A stretch of 64,000 nt of DNA from Akebia trifoliata. Taxonomy: Eukaryota; Streptophyta; Magnoliopsida; Ranunculales; Lardizabalaceae. The stretch covers positions 17,687,040-17,751,039 of the forward strand of contig CM030705.1 in the NCBI GenBank assembly GCA_017979445.1, given 5' to 3'. Made by a program: the position numbers and the translations under genes. Under the pieces are notes generated by a model. The model was not told where the DNA came from and did not search any database. It saw nothing but the letters and a program-made list of their open reading frames with translations. This document shows positions 42,904-54,991 of the stretch, piece after piece; positions within the stretch are counted from its first letter, which is position 1, and every line of letters begins with the position of its first letter.

Positions 42904-44613
42904 TAAAAGTGCCCTCGATCCGCGGGATGCGCGGATCCGCTTTTGACCTTTGAGGTTTGGGAGTCGCCACCTAGTTATTACGATTTAGGAATCGAACTTC
43001 GACTCTAAAAAGCAAATAAACTAATCTACGAAAGAAAAATACGAGTCCGGGGATCACGTTACGGGGTTTGAGGGTGTTAGGCACCAACCCTGCTCGGCAA
43101 ATGCCGGTCTCTACTAATTGCCAAATAAACTACATCGCTAAAAGACTTAAGTAATAATAAAAAAAGATTAAGAAATTTATACCTTTTCGAAGACAACGTT
43201 CTCGTTCCCTCAGATCTGACAGAGTAACTCCTTGTACAGTATTCCTCGCTTCGTTCTGTCTCCGGATCTAACTTCTGATCTCCGAGACGAGGTATATTTT
43301 CTTTAGATCTGGATTCTTCGAATTTGTTTATGGATTTCAGGGTGTTTTTGAAGGGCTTCTAGGTATTTTGCAAGCTAAAATCGAAGTATGGGTGTTAGGT
43401 AAGGAGTTGGGGCTTCAAAATTAGGGTTTATGGGAGGCTAGGGAAGCTTTTTGACTTATTTCTCTTAGAGTTTTTTATTTGATACGAAAATAGGGTGTGA
43501 GAACCCCTATTTATAGATTTTTTTAAAGTATTTATTTAGATAGAATTAGTGTTTAATTATAATTTTTTTAGTTAGAATTATATTTTAATTAGAATTATTT
43601 TAGGTAGAGTTATATTTTAGTTAGAATACTATTAAATAGAGTTATTATTTAATTATGATTATTTTAAATAGAATTATTATTTAATTAGAACTCTATTAGG
43701 GTTTTGATTTTTGATCTTATTTGATTGACTTTAAGATTTTGACTTTAGTCTTACTTGATTGACTTTAATATCATGACTTTAGTCTTACTTGATTGACTTT
43801 AATTTTGACTTTAGTCTTATTTGATTGACTTTAATATCTTAACTTTAGTCTTACTTGATTGACTTTAATTTTTTGGACCCCCAAATGGAAGGGTCCATGA
43901 ATAAATATCTTGGCAACCATTGACAATTTTGCTTAAGAGCCTAATTGATCGATTTTTTTGGTTCAAAATTTTAAATTAATTTTATTAATATTTTATTTTA
44001 ATTATTTAATGTTTTATTTATTAATTTAAAAATTTTTATTATAAAAAATATAAAATTACTGTTTTACCCTCGGAGAGGACTTTTTGTGTTTCAAGTCGGT
44101 TTTTGATGTTTTAGGATGTTTTAGAATCTATTTTTTGTAAGAAATTCAATGGAAATATTGGTTTGTGTCATTTATAAATTTTTTTGTGTGGAATGGTCAT
44201 GAACTTTATGAGGGGTATTTTCGTAATTTTGTCGAATTCTATAAAAATTGACAAAATGATTTATTTGATTTTGATTTGTTGTTTTATGTGTTTGAATGGA
44301 TTTTCCTAAGCGTAATGTAGGCTCTAGGGATGTTTTAAGGTTAGGGGTATTTTGATAATTTGATCATTTTTTAGTGATTTTTATCGTGAAGCTTCTTTTT
44401 GTTTGAAAAATATGATTTCTAAGCTTTTGGGGTTATATTTTCCTAGCGTAGCGTAGTTTCTACAGTTTTGTCAGTTTGAGATACCTCATCCGGATTTTTG
44501 AAACATATCTGGTAATAAAATAAAGTATTGAGATAAACATCCATCATTGGGAACCGTTGCGATAGAGTTGACGAGTTGATTAATCAGGCGAATGCAAAAA
44601 TGGGATGTCTACA
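42904..44613 (-). repeat. T2 3' LTR
   Basis: 1710 bp. The minus strand runs from TGTAGACATCCCATTTTTGC (44613) to GGGCACTTTTA (42904), the last bases mutated from TTTCA. It contains the motif GGTGCCTAACACC and a minus-strand TATAAATAGG near 43515. It is preceded on that strand by CCAAAGAGGGGCATC, the polypurine tract. Confidence 0.85.
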
Positions 44614-44929
44614 GATGCCCCTCTTTGGCAGAGGGTTGAAGGAAACTAGATAGCAAATCTATTTTGGTAGATAGTTCGATATCCGAATGCCAAAGCTAGT
44701 GACAGTTTATTTTGTAGCCTGATTTAGCAATTCGTCGGGGCGTTCAGATCCTTGAGCGTAAAACTCTCCCCGAACTAAAAGGTTGTCAGGTCATCGAGCA
44801 AGAACTCTCACTGACAGTGTCAGATCCTTGAATTTTAGAAAATTTTCCTTGACTAATGTAATAAATGTGCAAGTGTGTGCACTTAAAATCTGAGATAAAT
44901 TTCAAAGAGTTTAAGTTGGAACTGAGTAA

Positions 44930-45575
44930 AATCTGAGCACAAAGTGAATATAAATTGAGCATAAACTGAGCATAATCTGAGCATAAACTGAGCATAAATT
45001 GAGCATAACTAAGCATAATTTGAGCATAAACTAAGCATAATTCCGAGAAAACCCTCGGCGGTTACTGAGCATAATTCTGAGAAACCTTCGGTGGTAACTG
45101 AGCATAATTCCGAGAAAACCCTCAGCGATAACTGAGCATAATTCTGAGAAAACCCTCGATAGCATCTGAACATAGTTCCGAGAAAACCCTTAGTGGTAAC
45201 TGAGCATAATTCCAAGAAAGCCCTCGGCGGCATCTGAGCATAGTTTCAAGAAAACCCTCGGCGGCAACTGAGCATAATTCCGAGAAAGATCTCGGCGGCA
45301 TCTGAGCATAGTTTCGAAAAAGCCCTCGGCGACATCTAAGCATAATTCTGAGAAAGTCATCGACGACAACTGAGCATAATTCCAAGAAAGCCCTCGGTGG
45401 CATCTGAGCATAGTTTCGAGAAAGCCCTCAGCGACATCTAAGTATAATTCTGAGAAAAACCTCGGCGGTAACTGAACATAATTCCGATAAAACCCTCGAC
45501 GGCAACTGAGCATAATTCTGAGAAAGCCCTCGACGACATCTAAGCATAATTCCGAGAAAACCCTCGGCGATATCA
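44930..45575. repeat. T2 tandem array (12-bp, then 34-bp units)
   Basis: At 44930-45030 the motif TGAGCATAAACT recurs at 10-12 bp. From 45031 about sixteen units of 33-34 bp follow (CTGAGCATAATTCCGAGAAA, then CCCTCGGCGGCA). The minus strand lacks stops in every frame, giving three long overlapping frames that are not genes. Confidence 0.88.
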
Positions 45576-46949
45576 GGCTGAGTAAAACTGAGAATGAAGG
45601 AATAAATCTGGGAAAGAATGATTGAAAATGAATCTGGAAAAGAGTGGTTGAATCTGGGAATGAATAAATCTGGGACATAATGAATACCCTATCTCCTATG
45701 TGAGATCCAAAATGCGTTTGTTTGAACCTCAAGGTTTTATCCAAAAGTTTTATGAATTTAAAACCTGAGTTTTTATTTCTTTTGAACCTCAAGGATTTTT
45801 CAAAAAACTGTTATCAAGAAGGTAACCTTAAGTTTGGGGTTCCCATTTTTAGGATTAACATTGTTAAAAAATAAAATGCCCTTAATTTAACAATAAACAT
45901 GGCATTAGAGATAATTGAATACATCATGCAAGGAAAAAAAATGCCCCTTGTATAAGGGGGAAACTACATATTTAGAGGAAAAAGAAAATGCCCCTTGTAT
46001 GAAGGTTTGAAATATTTGATTACCACAAGCGCAATAAAGATCCAACTTTTAATTTTGATTAATTTTATAAAAGATTTTGAGTTAGGCTCAAGAAAATAAA
46101 ATATTTCCTTTTGAGACTCATCATAGAATTCACCCTTCTCTCCCCTTGGTTTACTTGGGAAGTAAAAATTTTCAGATCGATCGTAAACAATACACTTGTG
46201 GCTTCTGAGTCTCCGCCTGGTTTAAGCTAAGTGTTGAATTTGATTATTCGAGCTTCTAATGTTTAGCTCGGACTACTCTTAGATTTTCTTCTTTTTTGTT
46301 TTGTTGCTCTAACTTTTGCATAGATCGCCTTTTTAGGTTTTCAATCTAGCGAGCTTTCTTTTTTCTTTGTTGTGATTATTGTCAAAGTTATCCTTTCAGA
46401 TTTTCAACCTTGCGAGCTTGCCTTAATTTTTGACTAAGTCGCTCTTTTGGGGTTTTCAACCTAGCATGCCCTTCTTTTTTTCTTATGGAATGACTGTCTG
46501 ATCATGCTTTTCTATCTTCGTTGACTTTTCACACGGTACATAGGAGGACTTTTATAGGTAAGCTTAGGATTGGATATAAAAAGAAAGGGATTTTGAGGCT
46601 CAAAAACCGAATGCCCTTTGTGTGGTATTTCTTTTATTTTACCTTGAATTTTCTTTCCCATTCTGAAGATATTTAATTTTCTTTTGAATGTTTTCTTTTT
46701 AGATTTTTTCTTTGTCGAGGAATCTATTTTTTTAATTTTGATGTGGTCGGACTTGAAGTAACTTCTCAGGTTGCCTACGTACCCCAGAATTTTTGGATCA
46801 GACCAAAACGTAGTTCGAATCTTCCCTCCCTTAGGTTAGGTAATCAGGCTAAGAAATAAAAAGGTATGATTTTTTTTTTTGTAAAAGGCTGCAAAGGGGT
46901 TGAGAAAGGATATATTGATCTAGGTAATAGGAGAATTGATTCGGCCAAA
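45576..46949 (-). other. T2 3' non-coding region
   Basis: It lies between pol and the array. It corresponds in inverted orientation to 28700-29960 of T1 (for example the ACTTCTCAGGTTGCCTACGT region near 46760) but has no supported gene. Confidence 0.5.
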
Positions 46950-49067
46950 GATGGCCTCCTTAAATGAAGTACCGTTTGATTTGGTCAAGGTTGGTTAGTT
47001 ATAGTAATTCGATTCCATCATGATCTTGAAGCCTGACTGCTTTTCTTGGTAATATTTCTTTAATGATGAACGGACCTCCTCAATTTTGTTTGAACTTCCC
47101 TCTAGGGTCAAAGATAGGTGCTCGATTCTCTTTGAGTACTAAATCACCAACTTGTAAGTGATGAGACTTGATCTTTTTGTCAAATACACGGACGACTCTT
47201 CTTTGATAAGCTTGCACGTGATACAAAGCTCTCAGTCATTTTTCTTCGATCAAATTCAATTCTTCATACCGTTGGTGAACCCAATATGCTTCTAACAACT
47301 GACTTTCCAACAAGACCCTGAGAGACGGAATTTCCATTTCAACTGGCAAGATTGCTTCCATGCCATACACTAAGGAGTAGGGAGTAGCTCCAGTAGAGGA
47401 TCGAATTGAAGTTCGATATGCCCATAGTGCAAATGGCAGTTTTTCTGACCAATCTCGATGTGATTGACACATTTTCCTCATGATAGTCTTAAGATTCTTA
47501 TTAGCTGCTTCGACTACTCCATTAGTTTGAGGGCGGTAAGGAGATGATTTGTGGTGTGGGATTTTGAACTTTAAACACAATGTAATAACCTCAGCTTTAA
47601 AGTGTGACCCGTTATCAGAAATCAACTTCGAAGGTACCCCGTATCGACTGATGATGTTTGTTTGGATAAACTTTGCAACTCGAGACGTAGTGAGGACATC
47701 ATAAGAGGCAGCTTCGACCCACTTAGTAAAATAATCGATAGCAACTATAATGTATTCATGCCCGTTTGATGCCTTAGGCGATATTTTACCAATAATGTCA
47801 ATTCCCCAAACTGAGAATGGCCACGGTGAAGTCAGACCAACTAATTGGGATGGTGGCACATGTATGATATTTGCATGTATTTGACATTTATGGCAAGTTT
47901 TGACCATGTGATGACAATCTGTTTCCATTGTGGGCTAGTAATACCCTTGTCTCACAATTTTCTTAGGTAACATTTTCCCACTCATGTGGGGGCCACATTC
48001 TCCTGAATGTAATTCAATCATTATCTATTCAGCTTAATCTTCATCAACACATGACAAATGAATCCCATCATAAGACCTTTTGTATAAACTTCCTGCGCAC
48101 AAGATGAATTGAGATGCTAATCTTAGTAGTGTTTGTCGTTCCTTCCTCGATGCTTCTTCTAGGAATTTTTATTTTTCTAAGACTCTTTTTATATCTGTGT
48201 ACCATGGCTTTCCATCGGGTAGTCAAGTAGCAATGTTGATCTGATGGCAATATGCGGGTTTGTCTTTGACTTCGACAGTGATCGGCCTCAATTCCATGCT
48301 AGAGGGCAAATGGATCATTGAAGATAGAGTGGCTAAAGAGTCAACAAATCTATTATCTTCCCTTAACAAGTGTTGGAACAGGATAGCTTTAAACTTACTC
48401 ACTAAGTTTAACAGATACTCATGATAAGGCTTCAACTTTTTATCCCTAGTCTTCCATTCTTCCAATGACTGATGTATGACCAAGGCTGAATTTCCAAAAA
48501 CTTCAATTTCTGTAATGCCCAGGTTCAGAGCAGCTTCGAGCCCCACGATGCATGCCTCATATTCAACCGTGTTATTGGTGTTCGGAAAGGCTAATTTAAT
48601 AACGATAGGAATGTGACATCCTTCTGGAGAAAATAAGACTGCCCCTATTTCATACCCATTTTGATTAGCGGTTCCATTAAAGTACAACTGCCATGTTTAG
48701 TTCTGCGGTTCTTCTTTAACATGCAAGATGTTCTTATCTAGGAATTGATCAAGATGCCTTATTCCTTCTACTACAGGGTGATCTGCCAAGTATTTTGCTA
48801 CAGCTCTCCCTTTGATAGATTTCTGTGTAACATGTATGATATCAAACTCTGATAACAATAATAACCATCGCGCGGTTCTCTCTATCAACGCCGACTTCTC
48901 GAAAAGATACTTTAGAGGATCTATCCGAGATAACTTGAATGAGATAGCATATAGTATCGGAGTCTCTGAGTAGTCCATACCAGTGCCAAACAAGTTTTTT
49001 CTAGGGTCGAATACTTTCGTTCATACTCTAACATCTTTTTGCTGATGTAGTACATAGCCCTTTATTT
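46950..49067 (-). pseudogene. T2 pol: RT-RNase H end, second RNase H, integrase
   Basis: From 49067 down: RAMYYISKKMLEYERK and ARWLLLLSEFDIIHVTQKSI (RT-linked RNase H); from 48687 a second, archaeal-type RNase H typical of the Tat lineage. It keeps EYEACIVGLEAAL and NRFVDSLATL but has Asn for two catalytic Asp (MYFNGT, VFGNSAL). Integrase follows: HSGECGPHMSGKM and CHKCQ zinc-binding residues, then WGIDIIGKI, ISDNGSHF and VVEAANKN with all three acidic residues. After 47236 the C-terminal region runs on in broken frames to about 46950. A few TAG/TAA stops interrupt it, including one at the Trp after RQGYY. It stops exactly where the CACTA element begins. Confidence 0.9.
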
Positions 49068-49215
49068 CACTACGTCAAAAAAGCCCAAATTCTGCACTTA
49101 TTTAACGTTAAATTCGACGGCCCAAATCTCACGTTTATATTCGCCGGCCCAAAGCTCGCATTTAAGCCCAACAGACATATTCGACAGCTCCAGCCCAACG
49201 ACCCACTGGTATTTT
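49068..49215 (+). repeat. CACTA left terminal and subterminal repeats
   Basis: CACTACGTCAAAAAA is the terminal inverted-repeat end; the first five bases are the superfamily signature. At least three subterminal copies of a CGACGGCCCA-like motif follow. In related elements such motifs bind the TNPA-type protein. Confidence 0.75.
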
Positions 49216-49395
49216 ATATTTTATATTTTATTTTTAATAAAATTATTTCGATTTTCCTTCTCTTCTCAAGGAAAACCATCTCCTTTCTGCGCTAAAATCC
49301 TTTCGAAATTTCTTCTCAATCTCCAATCTCCCTCTTCGATCTACTCTTCTCAATCTCCCTCTTCGACTCTGAATTTCTTACCAAACCAGACTTTG

Positions 49396-49470
49396 CAGAG
49401 GCATTCGAGCTGCATTCGAGAGGCATTCGAGCGGCATTCGAGCTGCATTCGAGAGGCATTCGAGAAAACT
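49396..49470. repeat. 12-bp GCATTCGAG array
   Basis: About six copies of GCATTCGAG followed by CTG, CGG or AGG-like triplets, spaced mostly 12 bp. A (GATC)n run follows at about 49500-49519. It lies in the transcribed leader of the CACTA element. Confidence 0.7.
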
Positions 49471-49619
49471 GATCACCGATCAAACCAGACATTCGAGAAC
49501 ACCGATCGATCGATCGATCACTTCGTTGATAGATTTTTGATCTGCTTCAAATCCAGAGATCTTTAGTGTTTCTGCAAATCAGATTTTCTTCCTGCCTCGT
49601 TTAGCCTTTTAAGAGGTAC

Positions 49620-51200
49620 ATTTTATAATTTTCTCTATAATTTTAGTTTAATCTTGTTAAAATTCTGCTTTAGATGCTTTAATCTTGTTTACCGAGCTTG
49701 TTTGTGCTAAAATGAACTTCTAATCGTAGAGTTATTAGCGAATTTTTTTGTAAATACCCTAATTTTCTAGTCGGCCATCTTCACTTCTTTTTATTTCTTA
49801 TATTTTTATTCTAGTTTCTTTACTGCTTCTATTTTTCACTTTAATATTCTCTAATTATTATGTTTTGATGGTGATCTATAGTGTTTTTTGGAGCTTTTCT
49901 GATAAATTTGGATCTAAAATTGGAGAAATCTAACTGGATGCACTTTTCTATGAATTTAGCTTAGATGATATGAATGTAGTTTCTTTGATTTGAGTTTAGG
50001 TTGTTAAGGGTCTATTTTTGGAGCTCTCTGTCAACTCTGTGATTTCCCTCTATATGTATAATGTGACCTCTTATACATGCCAATGGTCCATCTCACTGTC
50101 TTCTTGTTAGCCATGTCCAATGGAGATTGTTTTTTGAATTTTGTTTATCTTTGGACTCTTTCGTTAAGGGTCTATTTTTGGAGCTCTCTGTCAATCATCT
50201 CTTCACCGTAGAGATCATCCTCACAAAAAATCAGCCTATTCCAAAACTTTTAACCCCATCAAAAGTGATTTACAAAAAATGTTTGGCACCAAACTTGGCA
50301 AACTTTAGGGCTGCCGAACCGCTCCCATATATATTGCATAAGGGTTTGATTCTATACAATCATGATCTAAGAACCGAACCAAATTGATTGATTCTCCATT
50401 TTCGTAACCCTGATCCGAACCGCAACTTATTCCGAACCACCCCAAATCGATCGGTTTGGTTTGGTTCTCAGTTTGAACCAGACCAAGTTGCACCCCTATT
50501 ATTGAACAGACACACTCCTCTGTCATCTCTTATTCTTGTAATAGAAACCAAACATCAAACTCTCATAATTTCACAACAACAATATAGTTACTCCTGCTTC
50601 AAGCCTCCTAGTTCCATTTAGCATTCCAAAAAATGTCTCACCTTGTACTCTCAGATTCTGTATATAAAAGCAAGCACTTTAATTAAAAGCCATTACTAAC
50701 ACAGATACGCCAACACCAACAAAATTTGTCCACTTCTTTAGCAATCACCTAAGAGCCATGCCTAAATACCTCTTTGAGTTCAAGTTCATGACACAACCAT
50801 GCCCACTTGAGCAACTAAACTTCAATCTTCCGTCATGTGTACCATGTGCATGGTCCACCTACACATTGAGCTAGACACATGTGACCCACCCACTCATTGA
50901 GCTAGTCAAATAAATATAAATTTAAACTAATTAAATAGTTATAAAGTTTTTTTATATATTATATTCTGAATAAGAATTGTATTTATTATTATTATTATTT
51001 TGGATTGACATTAAATATAACTGCATGACTTGGCAGAGTTTATAACCTGACCTGACCTGTTAAGTTTTCGAGTTGACTTGGCTGAGTTTCTGGCTCAAAT
51101 GAGTTTTAGCCAGTTATTCTGAAATCCAATCGAATGAAGTTGACTCGGCCTAGTTTTGACTTAGCTTTCTTTTGTGGGTACTGTACCTGAATACGCCTTT
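49620..51200. other. CACTA leader DNA with smaller repeats
   Basis: An exact 32-bp repeat (start GTTAAGGGTCTATTTTTGGA) lies at 50003-50034 and 50163-50194, exactly 160 bp apart. The segment at about 50310-50505 is full of GGTTCGG/CCGAACC motifs and ends TTGCACCCCTA, which resembles a short non-autonomous repeat. No gene. Confidence 0.5.
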
Positions 51201-51421
51201 TGCTGTTAAAAAATTTATGTGCTAAGCTGATGAACCAATGGCATTACGCCACGTGTATTGGGAAAAAAAAAAGAACTTAAAATGGGAAGTCCAAACCGTA
51301 CAGAAAAATTTTCCCTATGTTTTCTCTGCACCAACCAACCAATCAATCACGCTTGCATATTCAATTCATGTGGCATAATGCCATTGGTTCATCAACTTAG
51401 CACAAAGATTTGTTAACAGCA
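51201..51421. mobile_element. Fold-back MITE (about 221 bp)
   Basis: The left arm TGCTGTTAAAAAATTTATGT, then GCTAAGCTGATGAACCAATG and GCATTACGCCACGTG, is matched by the reverse complement of the right arm: TGCTGTTAACAAATCTTTGT, GCTAAGTTGATGAACCAATG, GCATTATGCCACATG. Arms are about 58 bp. No target duplication was confirmed. Confidence 0.75.
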
Positions 51422-51469
51422 CTCCCATTTTCATGGGGCTGTTTAGTGTCTCGAGTCTTATTTGATCTT

Positions 51470-51760
51470 TTTTGAGCCGGCAATGTCTTGGACTTTCATT
51501 TCCCTTTGCCATTTATTAGGGAATTTGGAAGGAGTGGAACGGTCACATCTTTGAAGAAAAGGAAAACTCTATTTTGAATCTAATTATCTCAATTTTTGGG
51601 TGACTTTTCTTTCAGTGCAAATTGTAAATTATTCAAGAGTTTAAAAAGCAGTATTTCATAAGTAGATGGGATTGGGTTGGTTTAATTTCTTCTTGGTGTG
51701 TAATGTAATACTTTTGGTTTAATTGCTGCACCAGCAGCATTGCTGCTTAGTCGGTTTGAA
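51470..51760 (+). mobile_element. LINE 3' fragment
   Basis: The plus strand reads GIWKEWNGHIFEEKENSIL, a variant of the W-K-E-R-N-x-x-I-F signature of LINE ORF2 ends. Stops surround it, so it is a relic. Confidence 0.45.
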
Positions 51761-51792
51761 CCAGTCTACAATGCATATCGGAATTTTTGCAG

Positions 51793-52138
51793 TTGATAGC
51801 AGAAGTCCACACTTATTGGCCAAACTACCACATCTTTACAAATGCCAACGATCTAATTAGACAAAGAATTACTCAGTATTACTTGTCCATCTGGAATTCC
51901 ATTTTTTTACATATGTTTGAGAATAAGAAAATATTACAAGAGAATAGGGGAGATTATCCTCAACTTACACAAGAAGAAATGCAAAAGCTTCAAGATAAAT
52001 AGCTATCAAATCCGAGCTCCTTTGAAAGAAAAACTAGTACTAGAATATCTAGAATGCTAGAATGTGGGATAATATTAGCAAACATACTTGGAAACTCAAG
52101 GTTTGTGATTGTTAAACCACAAATTAGAACTACTATTT
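51793..52138 (+). pseudogene. Exon-like coding stretch with an internal TAG
   Basis: A good acceptor (GAATTTTTGCAG) ends at 51792 and is followed by 69 open codons (LIAEVHTYWPNYHIFTNAND at the start, QLTQEEMQKLQDK at the end). A TAG lies at 52000-52002, then 44 more codons follow in the same frame (LSNPSSFERKTSTRISRMLE, then GNSRFVIVKPQIRTTI) to TGA. The composition is protein-like and unlike retrotransposon domains. TAG could come from CAG. I do not recognise the family. It may be a terminal exon of a host gene, captured by the CACTA element or present before it. Confidence 0.5.
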
Positions 52139-53229
52139 GAATCACTGTAATTCGAGGGCATTGAGATTCAGTTTGTATTTATATGATTATATATAAATTA
52201 TATGTTTGATTTGATTTGGTCCTTTGGTCAAAAGGCCGTCGTGTCTGTTAAGGAAAGGGATTCGAAAATATTTTCCATTCTCTTTCTCTATCAAACACAT
52301 AGAGTAGAGAGGCTTGGCAGCTACGCATGTCAGGCTTCACGCAGCAGGAGTTGTGTCTTTTTTTTTATATATTTATAGTTCTTTATCTTTATCTTTTTTT
52401 TCTTTATTTATTTTCTTTTTATATAGTTTTAGAAGTCCTAACCTTAGCATTATTTTCTTTATTTAGTTTTAATTATGGTTTCAGAGAAACTCTACAAAAT
52501 CTGAAATACACCATCATTAAAGCAGATTCATGCAATTTGGTGACCAGATTATTTTTTTAATGTAGTTTACTGATGAAAAATGCTAGTAAACCCATTATCA
52601 AAACATGAATGAAATGAATTTTATAAAGATTACCTTCCCTTCTTACTCTTAATTGGTCTAGTAAGGCCATTTATTGGTTGTTATATGGTTTAAAGTTTTG
52701 GTTTGTCTTGGAATGTATTGTATTATTTCGGAATGATTAGAGTCGTATCTAAAAAATTTGAACCAATTGAGAATAAAAAACAATTTAGTTTCTCAAAAAC
52801 CTTAATCAAAGCAACATATTCACTTTTGTAACTTACAAATTTCATGACCATTCTCATTTTTGTTTTTTCTTTCTTATTTGTTATTTGCTATTTATTATTT
52901 ATTTGTAGTCTTTGTTTCTATTCTTATTCTCAATTAGATATATTTTATGGTTTCCATAGCTTTAGTATTGGTTTAAATCTCAAATTAGATTAAGAATTTA
53001 AGTACCCATTTGAGAATTGAAACCAATGGTTATCCTTAATTTTTAACGGCATTAGAAGTCCAACATCATTAGTTCATAGAAGTCTACTGATTTGATGGTC
53101 ATGATCACATCAAATGATGTGAAAGACTATGATTAATGACAGTACCAACAATATATTTTATAATTAGCTTCGACATCTTTCTAAAAATATGTTGTTTTTT
53201 TTTCCTTTTACTTATCGGTTGTATGCTTG
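52139..53229. other. AT-rich DNA upstream of TNP2
   Basis: No gene was recognised. T-rich tracts near 52356-52430 and 53190-53205 are the main feature. Confidence 0.4.
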
Positions 53230-54991
53230 ATGGAGAGGTTTGAAGTTCCAAGCAAAGAGTGGATGTCGAAACCTAGGCTATCAGCGGAATACATTGATGG
53301 TGTAGTGTCATTTATTGAGTACTTGAAAACGAATAGACATAATTTGGGTAATGATGATCATTATTTTTGTCCTTGTGTCAAATGTCGTAATACCTTATCG
53401 ATGAGGAAAAATATAGAAACAATCGCAGAACATTTAGTCTGTGACGGTATAGATACTTCTTACAAGAGATGGACATTCCATGGAGAACATTGGAGGGATG
53501 GGGTTCATGCAACAGTCGGAGCTAGTACGTCTGTTCGTCAATGTGATGAAGATATGATCCCAAGAATGACAGACATGTTGAATGATGCGCTTGGACATTT
53601 TTCCAACGAAGAAGATGAAGTTACTTGTATGGATGAGTGTTCTGATAGAAACGATGACCAAGTTCATGATGATTCAACAGATGATACTCAATATCGCCAA
53701 ATGATAGAGGAAGCGATGCAACCCTTATATCACTCATGTCGAAAAGAGGATACAAAATTGTCTGTTATAGTTGAGTTGCTGAGTATGAAGACTAGACATC
53801 AATGGTCTCAGAAGAGTTTTGATGAATTATTGCAAATGATTAAAAGGATATTGCCACATGATAACTCCTTACCAGAAAACACCTACTCCGCGAAGAAAAT
53901 AATCAAGACTTTACGGATGAAGTGTGAGACTATTCATGCGTGTCCTAATGATTGTATATTGTATTGGAGAGAGAATGAAGATAGAGATAGTTGTCCAAAA
54001 TATGGCGAGAGTAGATGGAAACCGATTAATGAAAAGAAATCGAGGAAAAAACTTTTACCGGTGAAAATATTGAGGTATTTTCCACTAATGCAAAGGTTGA
54101 AACGAATGTATAGTGTGCCATGGATTGCGGAGAATATGAAATGGCATTTTAAAGGAGGTCAACAACGAAAAGAGTTTATGTGCCATCCAGTAGATTCATC
54201 TTGTTGGAGAGGAGTGGATAGTAAATGGGAAGATTTTGCTATTGAGCCACGCAATGTTCGGTTGGGACTTGCAACAAATGGATTTAATCCATTTGGGATG
54301 AAAAACAACTCATACAGTTGTTAGCTTGTTATGGTTGTTCCATATAATCTACCACCATCTTTATGCATGCGAAAGGAGTTTACAATGTTGGCACTTTTGA
54401 TTCCTGGGAGAAATGGTCCAGGACATGACATTGACGTGTACTTGCAACCACTTATTGCAGAGCTAAATGAGTTGTGGTCTACAGGAATTGAAACATATGA
54501 TGCAAGCACTAAACATATGTTTACAATGAAAGCAATTTTGTTATGGGCTATACATGATTTTCCAGCATACGGTCATTTATCGGGATGTAAAACAGCGGGA
54601 AAATTTGCATGTCCTGTTTGTAGTAAAGGAACAGATTCAATGTGGTTAAAACATGGTGGAAAATTTGCTTATATGGGGCACAGGAAATTTTTAACTGATA
54701 TCAACCATCCTTTTAGAAGTCAAAAATCTCAATTTAATGGGTATGAAGAAAAAGAGAAGCAGATTCGTCGGTTGAGCGGAGTTGATCTATTAGCCAAGTT
54801 GGAAACAATTCATACAGAGTTTGGAAAATTATCAGGTAAGAAAAGGAAAAAAATCTACGAATGATGAGACTCCATGGTCGAAGAGATCAATATTCTTTGA
54901 CTTGCCTTATTGGAAGGATTTGCCACTTCGTCACAATCTTGATGTGATGCACATTGAGAAAAATGTGACTGAAAATCTCTTCGCAACAATT
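53230..54991 (+). pseudogene. CACTA TNP2-type transposase, truncated
   Basis: The start is ATG 53230; the TTG at 53227 is less likely. Residues 1-85 are the transposase-associated domain (EWMSKPRLSAEYIDGV, then CPCVKCRN and WTFHGEHW). From about 53830 the TNP2 region follows (CPNDCILYWR, PVDSSCW). A TAG at 54322-54324 stands where relatives have Trp; the frame goes on at once with MVVPYNLPPSLCMRKEF, LIPGRNGPGHDIDVYLQPL, GHLSGCKTAGKFACPVC. A frameshift in an A-rich stretch near 54845 leads to HNLDVMHIEKNV, after which the gene is cut. The intact enzyme would excise CACTA elements. Confidence 0.92.

Larger units (their letters stand above)
49068..54991 (+). mobile_element. CACTA (En/Spm) transposon, 3' end missing
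   Basis: It starts with CACTACGTCAAAAAAGCCC at the point where T2 pol is cut. Subterminal motifs ATTCGACGGCCCA, ATTCGCCGGCCCA and ATTCGACAGCTCCA follow within 130 bp. A TNP2-type transposase in the same direction begins at 53230. The element is cut inside TNP2 at about 54991, without a right terminal repeat. The 4-kb leader holds a GCATTCGAG array, a MITE, a LINE piece and an exon-like stretch. It is immobile. Confidence 0.8.

Noticed and set aside
45009..45792. Three overlapping minus-strand ORFs of 74-200 codons with repeated aromatic/Cys motifs
   Set aside because: They arise from the stop-free 34-bp tandem array of T2, change frame with each unit and match no protein family.
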